From CADEED01 sp035286365 (lineage in GTDB: Bacteria > Pseudomonadota > Gammaproteobacteria > Steroidobacterales > Steroidobacteraceae): DNA of 10,718 nt. Position 1 is the first letter of the stretch; each line of letters begins with the position of its first letter. This document shows, piece after piece, positions 1 through 6,778 of the stretch. A model generated the notes under the pieces. That model ran no database searches. It was not told the DNA's origin and worked only from the letters and a program-made list of their open reading frames with translations. The stretch spans positions 1-10,718 of the forward strand of contig DATHJZ010000239.1 of NCBI GenBank assembly GCA_035286365.1, in the 5' to 3' direction. Both the position numbers and the translations under genes were made by a program.

Positions 1-1
1 G

Positions 2-163
2 GGCCGATTCGACGTGGTATGCCCTGTGCGCAGCGCCTGGGATCTGCACACGGCCTGGCCCGAAGCGGACCTGCGCATCGTCGGCGACGCCGGCCACGCA
101 GCGTTCGAGCCCGGCATTGCGCGCGAGCTGGTCATGGCGACGGATCGCTTCGCGCGGCGCTGA
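2..163 (+). CDS. pip: Prolyl iminopeptidase, C-terminal part (5' end outside window)
   Basis: Only the last 53 codons are present, ending in TGA at 161-163. The reading frame is open to the left edge, so the gene starts upstream. Prolyl iminopeptidases are cytoplasmic alpha/beta-hydrolases that remove N-terminal proline from peptides. The fragment begins with GRFDVVCPVRSAWDL and continues to AGHAAFEP, the two C-terminal hallmarks of the family. The Asp in GRFD (fragment residue 4) and the His in AGHAAFEP (residue 32) are the predicted charge-relay Asp and His. Their 28-residue spacing equals that of the Asp266/His294 pair known for the Xanthomonas enzyme. The nucleophile Ser and the rest of the protein lie outside the window. 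The gene converges on the minus-strand leuS-lptE unit. The family call is firm, but nothing can be said about the missing part. Confidence 0.9.
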   Translation, partial: GRFDVVCPVRSAWDLHTAWPEADLRIVGDAGHAAFEPGIARELVMATDRFARR

Positions 164-170
164 TTCTGTA

Positions 171-191
171 AAACGCCGGGTGCTGCCGGCG
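171..191 (-). terminator. Candidate Rho-independent terminator, minus strand
   Basis: Read on the minus strand, a 6-bp GC-only stem (CGCCGG pairing with CCGGCG, plus coordinates 186-191 and 174-179) with a 6-base loop is followed at once by TTTTA. It lies between the end of the minus-strand unit and the stop of convergent pip, where a terminator for the leuS-lptE transcript would be expected. The stem and T-run are short, so the call is tentative. On the plus strand no T-run follows the hairpin. Confidence 0.4.
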
Positions 192-283
192 CCTCAAGTG
201 CCACAGCTTTCGGCCGATACACCTGCCAACGGGGTCTGCGCCTGCTCAACGCGGGTTCCGTCGGTCGAAAACGTCGGGTTGGT

Positions 284-363
284 GGAGGCGGAAGTTCAAC
301 TTCCGAAACGACTCCTACTCTTTTCAGGCGGTAGCCGCTTCCATCTTCCCCGACTCCGCCTCC
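284..363. repeat. Nested inverted repeats in the pip / DUF2135-remnant spacer
   Basis: The spacer of about 215 bases between pip and the minus-strand remnant has no gene I can support. It holds an outer inverted repeat, GGAGGCGGA at 284-292 against TCCGCCTCC at 355-363. Inside lie a nearly perfect 17-base palindrome at 289-305 (CGGAAGTT, a central C, AACTTCCG) and a small one at 328-338 (GCGG TAG CCGC). The outer arm and the palindrome overlap, so they are alternative folds. No clear T-run follows on either strand. It may be a REP-like element, a processing site, or chance in GC-rich DNA. Confidence 0.35.
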
Positions 364-377
364 CTTTCCAGGGGGCC

Positions 378-629
378 TCAATTCACCCGAAACCTGCCGA
401 TCGTCTTCTCGCCCGTCTCATCGGGCAGTAGTTCGAGCTCCATCGTCTCTTCGGCTTGATTCTCGCGGCCAAAGTTGCGGATCAGGTGCGCGGTCACGAT
501 TGTCGTGCCATTCGGATTGATCGAGTCAGCCGCATAAACGTTCACGCTGATGCGGTATTCGCCCGGAATCGCGCGGTGCAGCAAGTACTCTTCCGGCCCC
601 AGCCCTTCCGTCATGTCGTTCGAGAGCCG
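378..629 (-). pseudogene. DUF2135 domain C-terminal fragment (5'-truncated remnant)
   Basis: The 83 codons before the TGA at 378-380 read as the end of a DUF2135-type domain. Features include a TEGLGPEEYLL segment, an amphipathic strand ending in EYRISVNVY, INPNGTTIVTAHLIRNFG, and the closing LLPDETGEKTIGRFRV. From memory of the family, this domain sits at the C-terminus of secreted or membrane proteins with VIT and von Willebrand type A domains, and of YfaP-like proteins. Its function is unknown. Upstream of about 629 the same frame stays open to 953, but that part is antisense-like Arg-rich sequence. It coincides with the well-formed hydrolase and HExxH frames and gives no credible start. 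The fragment is therefore headless and probably untranslated, although the surviving part has no stop or frameshift, suggesting a recent event. The family assignment comes from motif memory and needs a profile search. Confidence 0.65.
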
Positions 630-919
630 GTTACATAGCCGGCGTCGGCCAGCGCTGCGCCCACGAAGCGATACTGCGACTTTTTCCCGCTCTCCCAGCC
701 GCCGCCATACCAGAACACGATAATGGGCCGGTCCGCGGCATTCTTCGGCGTGTAGACATCCAGCCGCTGACGATCGTCTGCGCCATAGGCAAGGTCGGCG
801 CGGCGTTCGAAATTGCCCGCAAGCGCGGGCAGGTTGGCGGCGGTAAAGGCGAAACCGCCGCAGGCCATGACGACAAATGCAGTGATTGCGACGACGATCG
901 CGAGAATCAGCAATTTCAT
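611..919 (-). pseudogene. Alpha/beta-hydrolase (esterase/lipase type), N-terminal fragment
   Basis: This 102-codon frame opens with a hydrophobic N-terminal segment (residues 1-28, with VMAC at 17-20 that could be a signal or lipobox). It continues into a recognisable alpha/beta-hydrolase N-domain: LDVYTP (53-58), then IIVFWYGGGWESG (66-78), the counterpart of the HGGGW oxyanion loop in the carboxylesterase/BD-FAE-like group, then RFVGAALADAGYVT (84-97). After Thr97 the homology stops and five unrelated residues precede TGA. The nucleophile elbow (GxSxG), Asp and His, normally another 170-200 residues, are missing, so an active enzyme is very unlikely. The ATG overlaps the stop of the HExxH gene (ATGA, 916-919), so the intact ancestor was probably translationally coupled to it. 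Downstream sequence is the DUF2135 remnant in another frame. Confidence 0.75.
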
Positions 920-1428
920 TGTTTGAGTTGGAATGTCGGCCTTTGGTGCTCATCTATTACGCCGTTTCGGCGTAGCCAGATGCATGCGTCGGCCGCGTCC
1001 TCGCCGAACCAGGCGCGCGCCGAGCCGAGACGGAACGTGTAGCCCCAGGCGTCCATGTCACGCAGCATTCGCTCACGCCCGAGCACGGGCAGTTCATCGG
1101 CGAGCAGGATCTGCAGGTAGCAGACCGCGCACTCTTCCGCGTCGTCACCGCCCGCGTCGCGATCGAGGCCGGCGCGCCGGTCGCCCGACATGCATATGTA
1201 GTGGCTGAGTTCGTGCAGCAGCGAATGCAGCGGCGTGTCGGCGCGGACGTAGAGTTCGTTGGCGAGGAGGCCCGCCTCGCTTTCACCCCAGTAGGAGCCT
1301 GGCAGCTCTTCGTTCGCAGCGCGAACCTGCAGCGTCACGCCGTAGCGCTGTGCGAGTGTGCGGATGGATTCGTGCGCGTCATTGCCGACGCGCACCACAT
1401 CCGCGACGTCGGGCACCGCGTTCGCCAT
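916..1428 (-). CDS. HExxH-motif protein, putative zinc-dependent peptidase-like, function unknown
   Basis: This 170-residue protein has no signal peptide and no membrane segment. Its centre reads LHSLLHELSHYICM, giving HELSH at residues 72-76, the zincin-type metal-binding motif. A Cys- and acid-rich block follows (AGGDDAEECAVCYLQ, residues 92-106). Its Glu98/Glu99 lie about 22 residues after the second His, a spacing that would suit a gluzincin-like third ligand. Cys79, Cys100 and Cys103 could also bind metal. The C-terminus (126-156) is Trp- and Arg-rich. The gene starts 4 bases after the lptE stop and overlaps the hydrolase fragment by ATGA, so it belongs to the leuS-lptE transcript. No clear Shine-Dalgarno sequence is visible, which fits translational coupling to lptE. 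I do not recognise a named family. The metal-binding idea rests on the motif alone, and the substrate is unknown. Confidence 0.75.
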   Translation of the reverse strand: MANAVPDVADVVRVGNDAHESIRTLAQRYGVTLQVRAANEELPGSYWGESEAGLLANELYVRADTPLHSLLHELSHYICMSGDRRAGLDRDAGGDDAEECAVCYLQILLADELPVLGRERMLRDMDAWGYTFRLGSARAWFGEDAADACIWLRRNGVIDEHQRPTFQLKQ

Positions 1429-1432
1429 CGCG

Positions 1433-1912
1433 CTAGAGAGACGCCATCCGGCGCATCACCAGCGCTACCAGGTCGCGCGCCAGGGCTTCGCGCAGGATCT
1501 CCTGCTCGCGCTCCTTGGCCAGCAGCTGCGACTCCTCGAAGCTCAGGTCGCGGGTGGCGGTAATCTCTTCCTGGTCGATGAGCGTCTTGCCGCCCGCGGT
1601 GACCGAGAACTTCACGCGATAGGTGAGTTCGTACTCGGTGGGAATATTGCGCGCGGAGACCGAAAGGATGCGCTCGGTGAGCTCGTCCTCGTGAACGCTG
1701 ACAGTGGCGCCCGAGGAACCCCGCGTGGGGATCACCTTGGATCCGGACGCGATCAATGCCTTGCGCAGATCCTGCACGAAATCGGTTTGCTCGTCCTTTG
1801 TATCGATGAACGTGTACGCGAACGCCTCGGGCATTGGTTGACGGCCCTGCAAGTGGAAGCCGCAACCTGCCAGGGTCGCCGCGACCAACAAACCTGCAAG
1901 GACTCGCTTCAT
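1433..1912 (-). CDS. lptE: LPS-assembly lipoprotein LptE
   Basis: LptE (formerly RlpB) is an outer-membrane lipoprotein that plugs and helps assemble the LptD beta-barrel, the final step of lipopolysaccharide export. The 159-residue protein has a textbook type II signal: MKR, a hydrophobic stretch, and the lipobox LAGC with the acylated Cys at residue 17, followed at once by GFHLQGR, the typical LptE start. The rest has the expected LptE pattern: FVQDLRKAL, alternating strands 67-120, and a helical tail with EREQEILREALARDLVALVMRR-like character at 135-155. The frame is open to 1933, but that start lies inside leuS and spoils the signal. The chosen ATG at 1912 is 10 bases past the leuS stop, with a weak GAGA about 8 bases upstream. 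It is co-transcribed with leuS, as in E. coli. The stop is TAG. Confidence 0.92.
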   Translation of the reverse strand: MKRVLAGLLVAATLAGCGFHLQGRQPMPEAFAYTFIDTKDEQTDFVQDLRKALIASGSKVIPTRGSSGATVSVHEDELTERILSVSARNIPTEYELTYRVKFSVTAGGKTLIDQEEITATRDLSFEESQLLAKEREQEILREALARDLVALVMRRMASL

Positions 1913-1922
1913 ATGACAATTC

Positions 1923-4571
1923 TCATACGACAATATTTACCAGCTTGCCCGGTACGTAGATAGCCTTCCTGATCGGCTTGCCATCGACGAACTTCTGCAC
2001 GTTCGCGTCCTCGAGCGCCGCAGCGATCGCAATCTCCTGCGCCGCAGCGGCGGGAATGGTGACACGCGCACGCATCTTGCCATTCACCTGCACCGAGATC
2101 TCGATGGAATCCTGCACCAGCGCGTCGGGATCGGGCGCCCACCAGCTTTCCTCGGCCAGCGCGGTCGTATGACCCAGCTGCTGCCACAACTCGTGTGTGA
2201 CGTGCGGAATCATCGGCGACAGGCACATGACCGCGATTTCCAGCGCCTCGTGCGCCACCACGCGCCCGGCCAGCGGCTTGCTGTCGTGCTTGCCGATCGC
2301 GTTGAGCAGTTCCATGACGGCTGCAACCGCGGTGTTGAAGCTGCGGCGACGGCCGATGTCGTCGCTGACCTTCGCGAGCGTCGCATGAGCGATGCGGCGC
2401 AGATCCTTCTGCGCGGCGTTCAATGTGGTCTTGTCGAACTGCGTCGTCGTGATCGCATCCGCCGGCGCGGGCGCGGTCACGTGGTCGTACACCGCCTTCC
2501 ACAGGCGGCGGATGAAGCGGAACGAGCCCTGCACACCCTCTTCCGACCATTCCAGCGTCTGGTCGGGCGGCGCGGTGAACATCATGAACATACGCGCGGT
2601 GTCGGCACCGAACTGTTCCACCAGACTACTGGGATCGACACCGTTGTTCTTGGACTTGGACATCGTGCCCAGCCCGTCCCATTCCACCGGCTGATTGTCG
2701 GTGAGCAGGATCGCGCCGGTGCGTTTGTTATCCGCGTCCATCAAAACTTCGACGTCGGCCGGATTGTAGTACTCACGCCGGCCCGGAGCGGGTTCGCGGT
2801 AATAGATGTGATGCAGCACCATGCCCTGCGTCAGCAGGTTCTTGAACGGCTCGTCGATCTGCACGAGACCTAAGTCCCGCATCACCTTCGTCCAGAAGCG
2901 CGAATACAGCAGATGCAAAATCGCGTGTTCGATGCCGCCGATGTACTGGTCTACCTGCATCCAGTAGTTGGCGCGGCCGTCCACCATCGTCGGCGCGTCC
3001 GGGCACGCGAAGCGCAGGAAGTACCAGGACGAATCCACGAAGGTGTCCATCGTGTCCGTCTCGCGACGCGCGTCCGCGCTGCACTGCGGACATTTGCACT
3101 CGTAGAACGATGGGGTCTTGTTGAGCGGATTGCCAGAGCCGTCCGGCACCAGGCCCTCGGGCAACACGACCGGTAGTTGGTCGTCGGGTACCGGCACGAC
3201 GCCGCACTTCGCGCAATGAATGAGCGGCACCGGGCAGCCCCAGTAGCGCTGCCGCGAAATACCCCAGTCGCGCAGGCGCCATTGAATCCGTTTGCGCCCG
3301 AGGTCTTTCTTCTCGAGCGCCGTGGCGATCGCATCGATCGCCGGCTGGAATTCCAGCCCGTCGAACTCACCCGAATTGATCGTGAGGCCGTGCTCGGTGA
3401 ACGCGTCCTGCCACGGCGGATCGACGTTCGCATACTTGCCGGTCGCCGACTTGATCACTTGCACGATGGACAGCTGGTTCTTCAGCGCGAACTCGTAGTC
3501 GCGTGCGTCGTGCGCCGGTACGCCCATGACGGCACCTTCGCCGTAGGCCATCAGCACGTAGTTGGCCACCCACACTTCCACCGGCTTGCCCGTGAACGGA
3601 TGGAGCACCGAGAAGCCGGTGCGCATGCCCTTTTTTTCCTGCGTCGCGATGTCGGCTTCCATCGTGCTGCCGCGTCGGCATTCATCGATAAAAGCCTGCA
3701 GCGCCGGATTGCGCGCGCCGGCGGCGGCGGCCAGCGGGTGTTCGGCAGCGATCGCCATGAATGTCACGCCAAACAAGGTGTCCGCGCGCGTGGTGAACAC
3801 CTTGAGCGCGCCGGCGGCGCCCATCAGCGCCTGCGTGTTGGCCGAGTACGGGAACGAGATTTCGCAGCCTTCGGACTTGCCGATCCAGTTGGCCTGCATC
3901 GTCTTGACGCGCTCGGGCCAGTCGGGAAGTTTTTCGAGGTCGCCTAACAACTCGTCGGCATATTTCGTGATGCCGAGGTAATACATCGGGATTTCGCGTT
4001 TCTCGACGATCGCGCCGGTGCGCCAGCCGCGCCCGTCGATCACCTGCTCGTTGGCGAGCACGGTCTGATCCACCGGATCCCAGTTCACGACGCCGGTCTT
4101 GCGATACGCGATGCCCTTCTCGAGCATGCGCAGGAACAGCCACTGGTTCCAGCGGTAGTAAGACGGGTCGCAGGTCGCGATCTCGCGCGACCAGTCGAAT
4201 GCGAAGCCCAGCGATTTCAGCTGCGCCTTCATGTACGCGATGTTGTCGCGCGTCCATTTCGCCGGCGGCACGCCATTCTTGATGGCGGCGTTTTCGGCCG
4301 GCAAACCGAACGCATCCCAGCCCATGGGCTGCAGCACGCTCTTGCCCTGCATCTTCGCGAAGCGGGTCAGCACGTCGCCGATCGTGTAGTTGCGCACGTG
4401 ACCCATGTGCAGACGGCCCGACGGATAGGGGAACATCGACAGGCAATAGAACTTGTTGGCGTTGCCACCAGAGTTCGTGTCGACGTTCTCGCGCGCCTCG
4501 AATACGCGTTGTTCGTCCCAAAAGGTTTGCGCGGCGCGTTCGACGACGGCCGGCTCGTATCGTTCTTGCAT
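1923..4571 (-). CDS. leuS: Leucyl-tRNA synthetase
   Basis: A class I aminoacyl-tRNA synthetase that charges tRNA-Leu in the cytoplasm. The 882-residue length is normal for bacterial LeuS. Seen in order: the ATP-binding HIGH-type motif HMGH at 55-58 within PYPSGRLHMGH; the CP1 editing domain with the Thr-rich TTRADTLFG at 260-268 and GVPAHDARDYEFA at 350-362, which clear mischarged amino acids; a zinc-finger-like insert with CAKC (453-456) and CPQC (494-497); RETDTMDTFVDSSWY (503-517); the MSKS loop at 637-640; and the anticodon-binding and C-terminal domains. The KMSKS signature reads TMSKS, but the catalytic second Lys is kept. The frame is open to 4685, but homology begins at MQERYEP, so the ATG at 4571 is chosen. 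No Shine-Dalgarno sequence precedes it. The gene heads the leuS-lptE unit. Confidence 0.97.
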   Translation of the reverse strand: MQERYEPAVVERAAQTFWDEQRVFEARENVDTNSGGNANKFYCLSMFPYPSGRLHMGHVRNYTIGDVLTRFAKMQGKSVLQPMGWDAFGLPAENAAIKNGVPPAKWTRDNIAYMKAQLKSLGFAFDWSREIATCDPSYYRWNQWLFLRMLEKGIAYRKTGVVNWDPVDQTVLANEQVIDGRGWRTGAIVEKREIPMYYLGITKYADELLGDLEKLPDWPERVKTMQANWIGKSEGCEISFPYSANTQALMGAAGALKVFTTRADTLFGVTFMAIAAEHPLAAAAGARNPALQAFIDECRRGSTMEADIATQEKKGMRTGFSVLHPFTGKPVEVWVANYVLMAYGEGAVMGVPAHDARDYEFALKNQLSIVQVIKSATGKYANVDPPWQDAFTEHGLTINSGEFDGLEFQPAIDAIATALEKKDLGRKRIQWRLRDWGISRQRYWGCPVPLIHCAKCGVVPVPDDQLPVVLPEGLVPDGSGNPLNKTPSFYECKCPQCSADARRETDTMDTFVDSSWYFLRFACPDAPTMVDGRANYWMQVDQYIGGIEHAILHLLYSRFWTKVMRDLGLVQIDEPFKNLLTQGMVLHHIYYREPAPGRREYYNPADVEVLMDADNKRTGAILLTDNQPVEWDGLGTMSKSKNNGVDPSSLVEQFGADTARMFMMFTAPPDQTLEWSEEGVQGSFRFIRRLWKAVYDHVTAPAPADAITTTQFDKTTLNAAQKDLRRIAHATLAKVSDDIGRRRSFNTAVAAVMELLNAIGKHDSKPLAGRVVAHEALEIAVMCLSPMIPHVTHELWQQLGHTTALAEESWWAPDPDALVQDSIEISVQVNGKMRARVTIPAAAAQEIAIAAALEDANVQKFVDGKPIRKAIYVPGKLVNIVV

Positions 4572-4611
4572 CGGGAAAGTCTGGTTTTTCAGCGGCTTGC
4601 GAAGGCGGGCA

Positions 4612-4641
4612 AGAATACACGAGGTGCGGTCCCTACGTGAA
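4612..4641 (-). promoter_or_regulatory. Candidate sigma-70 promoter for leuS-lptE
   Basis: On the minus strand, TTCACG (plus 4636-4641) and TATTCT (plus 4612-4617) are separated by 18 bases. Each matches four of six consensus bases. Transcription would start near 4605, giving a leader of about 34 bases before the leuS ATG. The divergent arrangement with the 4848 gene requires a leuS promoter somewhere in this spacer. The rest of the 276-base spacer shows nothing I can name. I saw no long structured leader or peptide-attenuator run of Leu codons. Confidence 0.35.
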
Positions 4642-4837
4642 TGAAGCTGTGAATTCGCTGCAGCACGCACGCAGGCCACCCACATTCGTCATGCGTCCTG
4701 CGGTAATCCGTGAGGCTTCAATGATTTGAGCGGGCCGACCGGAATGCGCGAGATCCCCCGCACAAATGATTTCGCCGTTGATCCTGTTGCGCACCATCGC
4801 ACAGCATGGCGCGCGCCCGATATTCCCCGCGGCGGAC

Positions 4838-4842
4838 AGGAG
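4838..4842 (+). promoter_or_regulatory. Ribosome binding site fixing the start of the small membrane protein
   Basis: AGGAG lies 5 bases before the ATG at 4848. It supports that start over the in-frame ATG at 4806, which has no comparable site. Confidence 0.6.
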
Positions 4843-4847
4843 ACTGG

Positions 4848-5138
4848 ATGAATCGTTCGATGCTTCGGCAGCTGAGTGCCCTCGTGCCGCTCGCGATGTC
4901 GTTCGCCGCCCTGCTGCTGGTGATCTACCAGCTGATCATCTCCGCGCATTCGTCAGGCGCGGAAGCAGACGCGGTGGCGAGCGTGTTCCAACTGCTGATC
5001 GTCGGACAGGCGCCCTTCGCCGCGTACTTCGCCGTCAAATGGATGCCGCGCGCGCCCGGCGACGCCATGCTGATTCTCGCGCTCCAGGCAGCCGCGGCCG
5101 TGGCCGCGCTCGCGCCGATGATGTTCTTCGGCCTGTAA
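4848..5138 (+). CDS. Small hydrophobic membrane protein, function unknown
   Basis: A 96-residue protein that I do not recognise. A hydrophobic helix spans about residues 9-32 (LSALVPLAM through YQLIISA). A second, less regular hydrophobic stretch (46-64) contains GQAPFAAYFA, a short basic turn follows (KWMPRAP, 64-70), and a third Ala/Leu-rich helix runs 72-94, ending in MMFFGL. Two or three transmembrane segments are likely in the inner membrane. The start at 4848 is chosen because AGGAG (4838-4842) sits 5 bases upstream. An ATG at 4806 would add an Arg-rich stretch with no ribosome site. It is the only complete plus-strand gene in the window, divergent from leuS and convergent with the protease gene. 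GC-rich third positions and the good ribosome site argue that it is real. Confidence 0.72.
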   Translation: MNRSMLRQLSALVPLAMSFAALLLVIYQLIISAHSSGAEADAVASVFQLLIVGQAPFAAYFAVKWMPRAPGDAMLILALQAAAAVAALAPMMFFGL

Positions 5139-5157
5139 GCGAGGCTTCAGTAGAACA

Positions 5158-5189
5158 AAGGGCGTCCGGAGTTGCCTCCGGACGCCCTT
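5158..5189. terminator. Bidirectional Rho-independent terminator
   Basis: A perfect 13-bp stem, AAGGGCGTCCGGA (5158-5170) pairing with TCCGGACGCCCTT (5177-5189), closes a 6-base loop (GTTGCC). It lies 19 bases after the small membrane protein gene and 25 bases past the protease stop on the other strand. Read on the minus strand the stem runs into TTTGTTCT, a fair U-tract. On the plus strand CTTCATT follows, which is weaker. The placement between convergent genes supports a shared terminator. Confidence 0.85.
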
Positions 5190-5214
5190 CATTGGAGCGT
5201 GTTCTACGAATCGA

Positions 5215-6735
5215 TCAGCTGGCGCGAACCGCCACGTAGACCTGCGTGCCTTCGCGCTCGAGCAGCAGCGCCACGGTCTTGGGTCCTCCCCCGGCGGTGG
5301 CGTTTTTGAGCTCGGTCAGCGACTTCACCGGCTTGCCGTTGACGCCGAGGATGACGTCGCCCGGACGCACGCCGGCCTGCGCCGCGGGTCCCGTGACGTC
5401 TTCGACCAGTAGATAGCCCTCGGTCTCGGCGCTTTTGCGCTCATCGGCGCCAAGCGGCCGCACCGACAGGCCGAGCTTGTCGGCCTTGGCGGGCTCATCC
5501 ACGTCGCGATTCGCAACCTTCTGCACTTCTTCCTGCAGCTCTTCGATCTTGACGTTGAGGTACTTCGAAGAACCGTCGCGCCACACTTCGAGCTTCGCGT
5601 CGTTACCCGGCTTGATCGACGAGATGACGCCCGGCAGCTGCGCGGAACGCTCGACGGGCTTACCGTCGACACTGAGGATCACGTCACCGGTCTTGACGCC
5701 CGCCTTCTGGGCCGGTCCGCCGGCGATGACCTGTCCAACCAGCGCACCGCGCGGACGGTCCAGAGCGAAGGCGTCGGCCATCTGCGCGTTCACTTCCTGG
5801 ATCTGCACGCCGATGCGGCCGCGCGTCACCTTGCCGGTGCTCACGAGCTGCTGGCGCACGTTGTTAGCCAGGTCGATCGGGATGGCGAACGACAGACCCA
5901 TGTAGCCGCCGCTGCGGCTATAGATCTGCGAATTGATGCCGACGACTTCGCCATTGAGATTGAACAGCGGTCCGCCGGAGTTGCCGGGGTTCACCGCGAC
6001 ATCGGTCTGGATGAATCCAACGAGATCTTCGCCGGGCATGGAACGGCCGGTGGCGCTGACGATGCCAGCGGTCACGCTGTTCTCGAACGTGAACGGCGAG
6101 CCGATCGCGAGCACCCATTCACCGGGGCGCAGCTTGGACGGATCGCCCAGTTTGACCACCGGCAACTGCTTGCCTTCGATCTTGAGCACCGCGACGTCGG
6201 TTTTCCTGTCGAAACCGATGACCTTCGCCGGGTATTCGCGCCGGTCGGTCATGCGCACCGTGACTTCGTCCGCATCTGCGACGACGTGCGCGTTGGTGAG
6301 GATGTAGCCGTCGGCGCTCACGATGAAGCCAGAGCCCTCACCCTGACGCGGCGGCGTTTCCAATCTGCGGCCGTTGCCGCCTTGCTGGCCGGGGTTCGGA
6401 ATTCCGAAGCGGCGGAAGAATTCCTGGAAAGGATCGTCTGCCGCATCGTCGTCCGATTGCTGATTGCGCGCGACGACGTGCGCCTTTTCGACGACCGACA
6501 CGTTCACGACGGCGGGTCCGACCTGCTCGACGAGCGTGGCGAAATCCGGCAGCGCGCGACCATTGAGCGTGCCGACGGGCTGCGGCGAAGACAGCGGTTG
6601 AGAAGCTGCGGCGACGGGCGACGGCTGTGTGTCTGCGGCCGCACCGGCCGCGACGGAAGATTGCGGGGAACAGGCGCCGACGGCAATGGCAACGACCGCG
6701 ACCAACCCCAGGCGTCTCGCAACGAATAACGACAT
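5215..6735 (-). CDS. DegP/DegQ/MucD-family periplasmic serine protease (Do family)
   Basis: Envelope quality-control protease/chaperone of the HtrA family, 506 residues from this start. Residues 1-22 form a signal (MSLFVARR, hydrophobic core, VGAC) whose Cys22 could be a lipoprotein acylation site. A Pro/Ala/Gln/Ser linker follows (23-60). The trypsin-like domain has TNAHVV (His150), FDRKTDVAVLKI (Asp180) and NPGNSGGPLF (Ser253), a complete triad. It also carries a variable LA-loop-like insert rich in Asp and Gly at 91-132. PDZ1 spans about 305-400 and PDZ2 about 420-505, with paired GVKTGDVILSVDGKPV- and GVRPGDVILGVNGKPV-type repeats. The start at 6735 is preferred because it gives a clean signal, has GAGGG 9 bases upstream (6745-6749), and lies downstream of a sigma-E-like promoter. 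An in-frame ATG at 6822, just after lnt, has an even better ribosome site and would add 29 residues. DegP, DegQ and MucD cannot be told apart here. Confidence 0.93.
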   Translation of the reverse strand: MSLFVARRLGLVAVVAIAVGACSPQSSVAAGAAADTQPSPVAAASQPLSSPQPVGTLNGRALPDFATLVEQVGPAVVNVSVVEKAHVVARNQQSDDDAADDPFQEFFRRFGIPNPGQQGGNGRRLETPPRQGEGSGFIVSADGYILTNAHVVADADEVTVRMTDRREYPAKVIGFDRKTDVAVLKIEGKQLPVVKLGDPSKLRPGEWVLAIGSPFTFENSVTAGIVSATGRSMPGEDLVGFIQTDVAVNPGNSGGPLFNLNGEVVGINSQIYSRSGGYMGLSFAIPIDLANNVRQQLVSTGKVTRGRIGVQIQEVNAQMADAFALDRPRGALVGQVIAGGPAQKAGVKTGDVILSVDGKPVERSAQLPGVISSIKPGNDAKLEVWRDGSSKYLNVKIEELQEEVQKVANRDVDEPAKADKLGLSVRPLGADERKSAETEGYLLVEDVTGPAAQAGVRPGDVILGVNGKPVKSLTELKNATAGGGPKTVALLLEREGTQVYVAVRAS

Positions 6736-6778
6736 ATCAGCGAACCCTCGGACTTGTGAAAACTGGAACGACTGCCGG

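Noticed and set aside
378..953. A single 191-codon minus-strand gene
   Set aside because: Only its last 83 codons resemble a protein family. The upstream part is Arg/Cys-rich shadow sequence overlapping better frames at 611-919 and 916-1428.
1913..1933. lptE start at 1933
   Set aside because: It overlaps leuS and puts polar residues before a clean MKR lipoprotein signal.
3177..3947. Long plus-strand frame opposite leuS
   Set aside because: Antisense shadow with no recognisable domain or ribosome site.
3682..4620. 312-codon minus-strand frame overlapping leuS
   Set aside because: Same-strand alternate frame, Arg-rich, no domain; leuS explains the region.
4572..4685. Longer leuS starting at 4685
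   Set aside because: The added 38 residues lie before the conserved MQERYEP start and cover the likely promoter; family length is reached from 4571.
4572..4847. T-box or Leu-attenuator upstream of leuS
   Set aside because: No T-box-like core, no leader peptide with Leu runs, and no terminator/antiterminator pair was visible.
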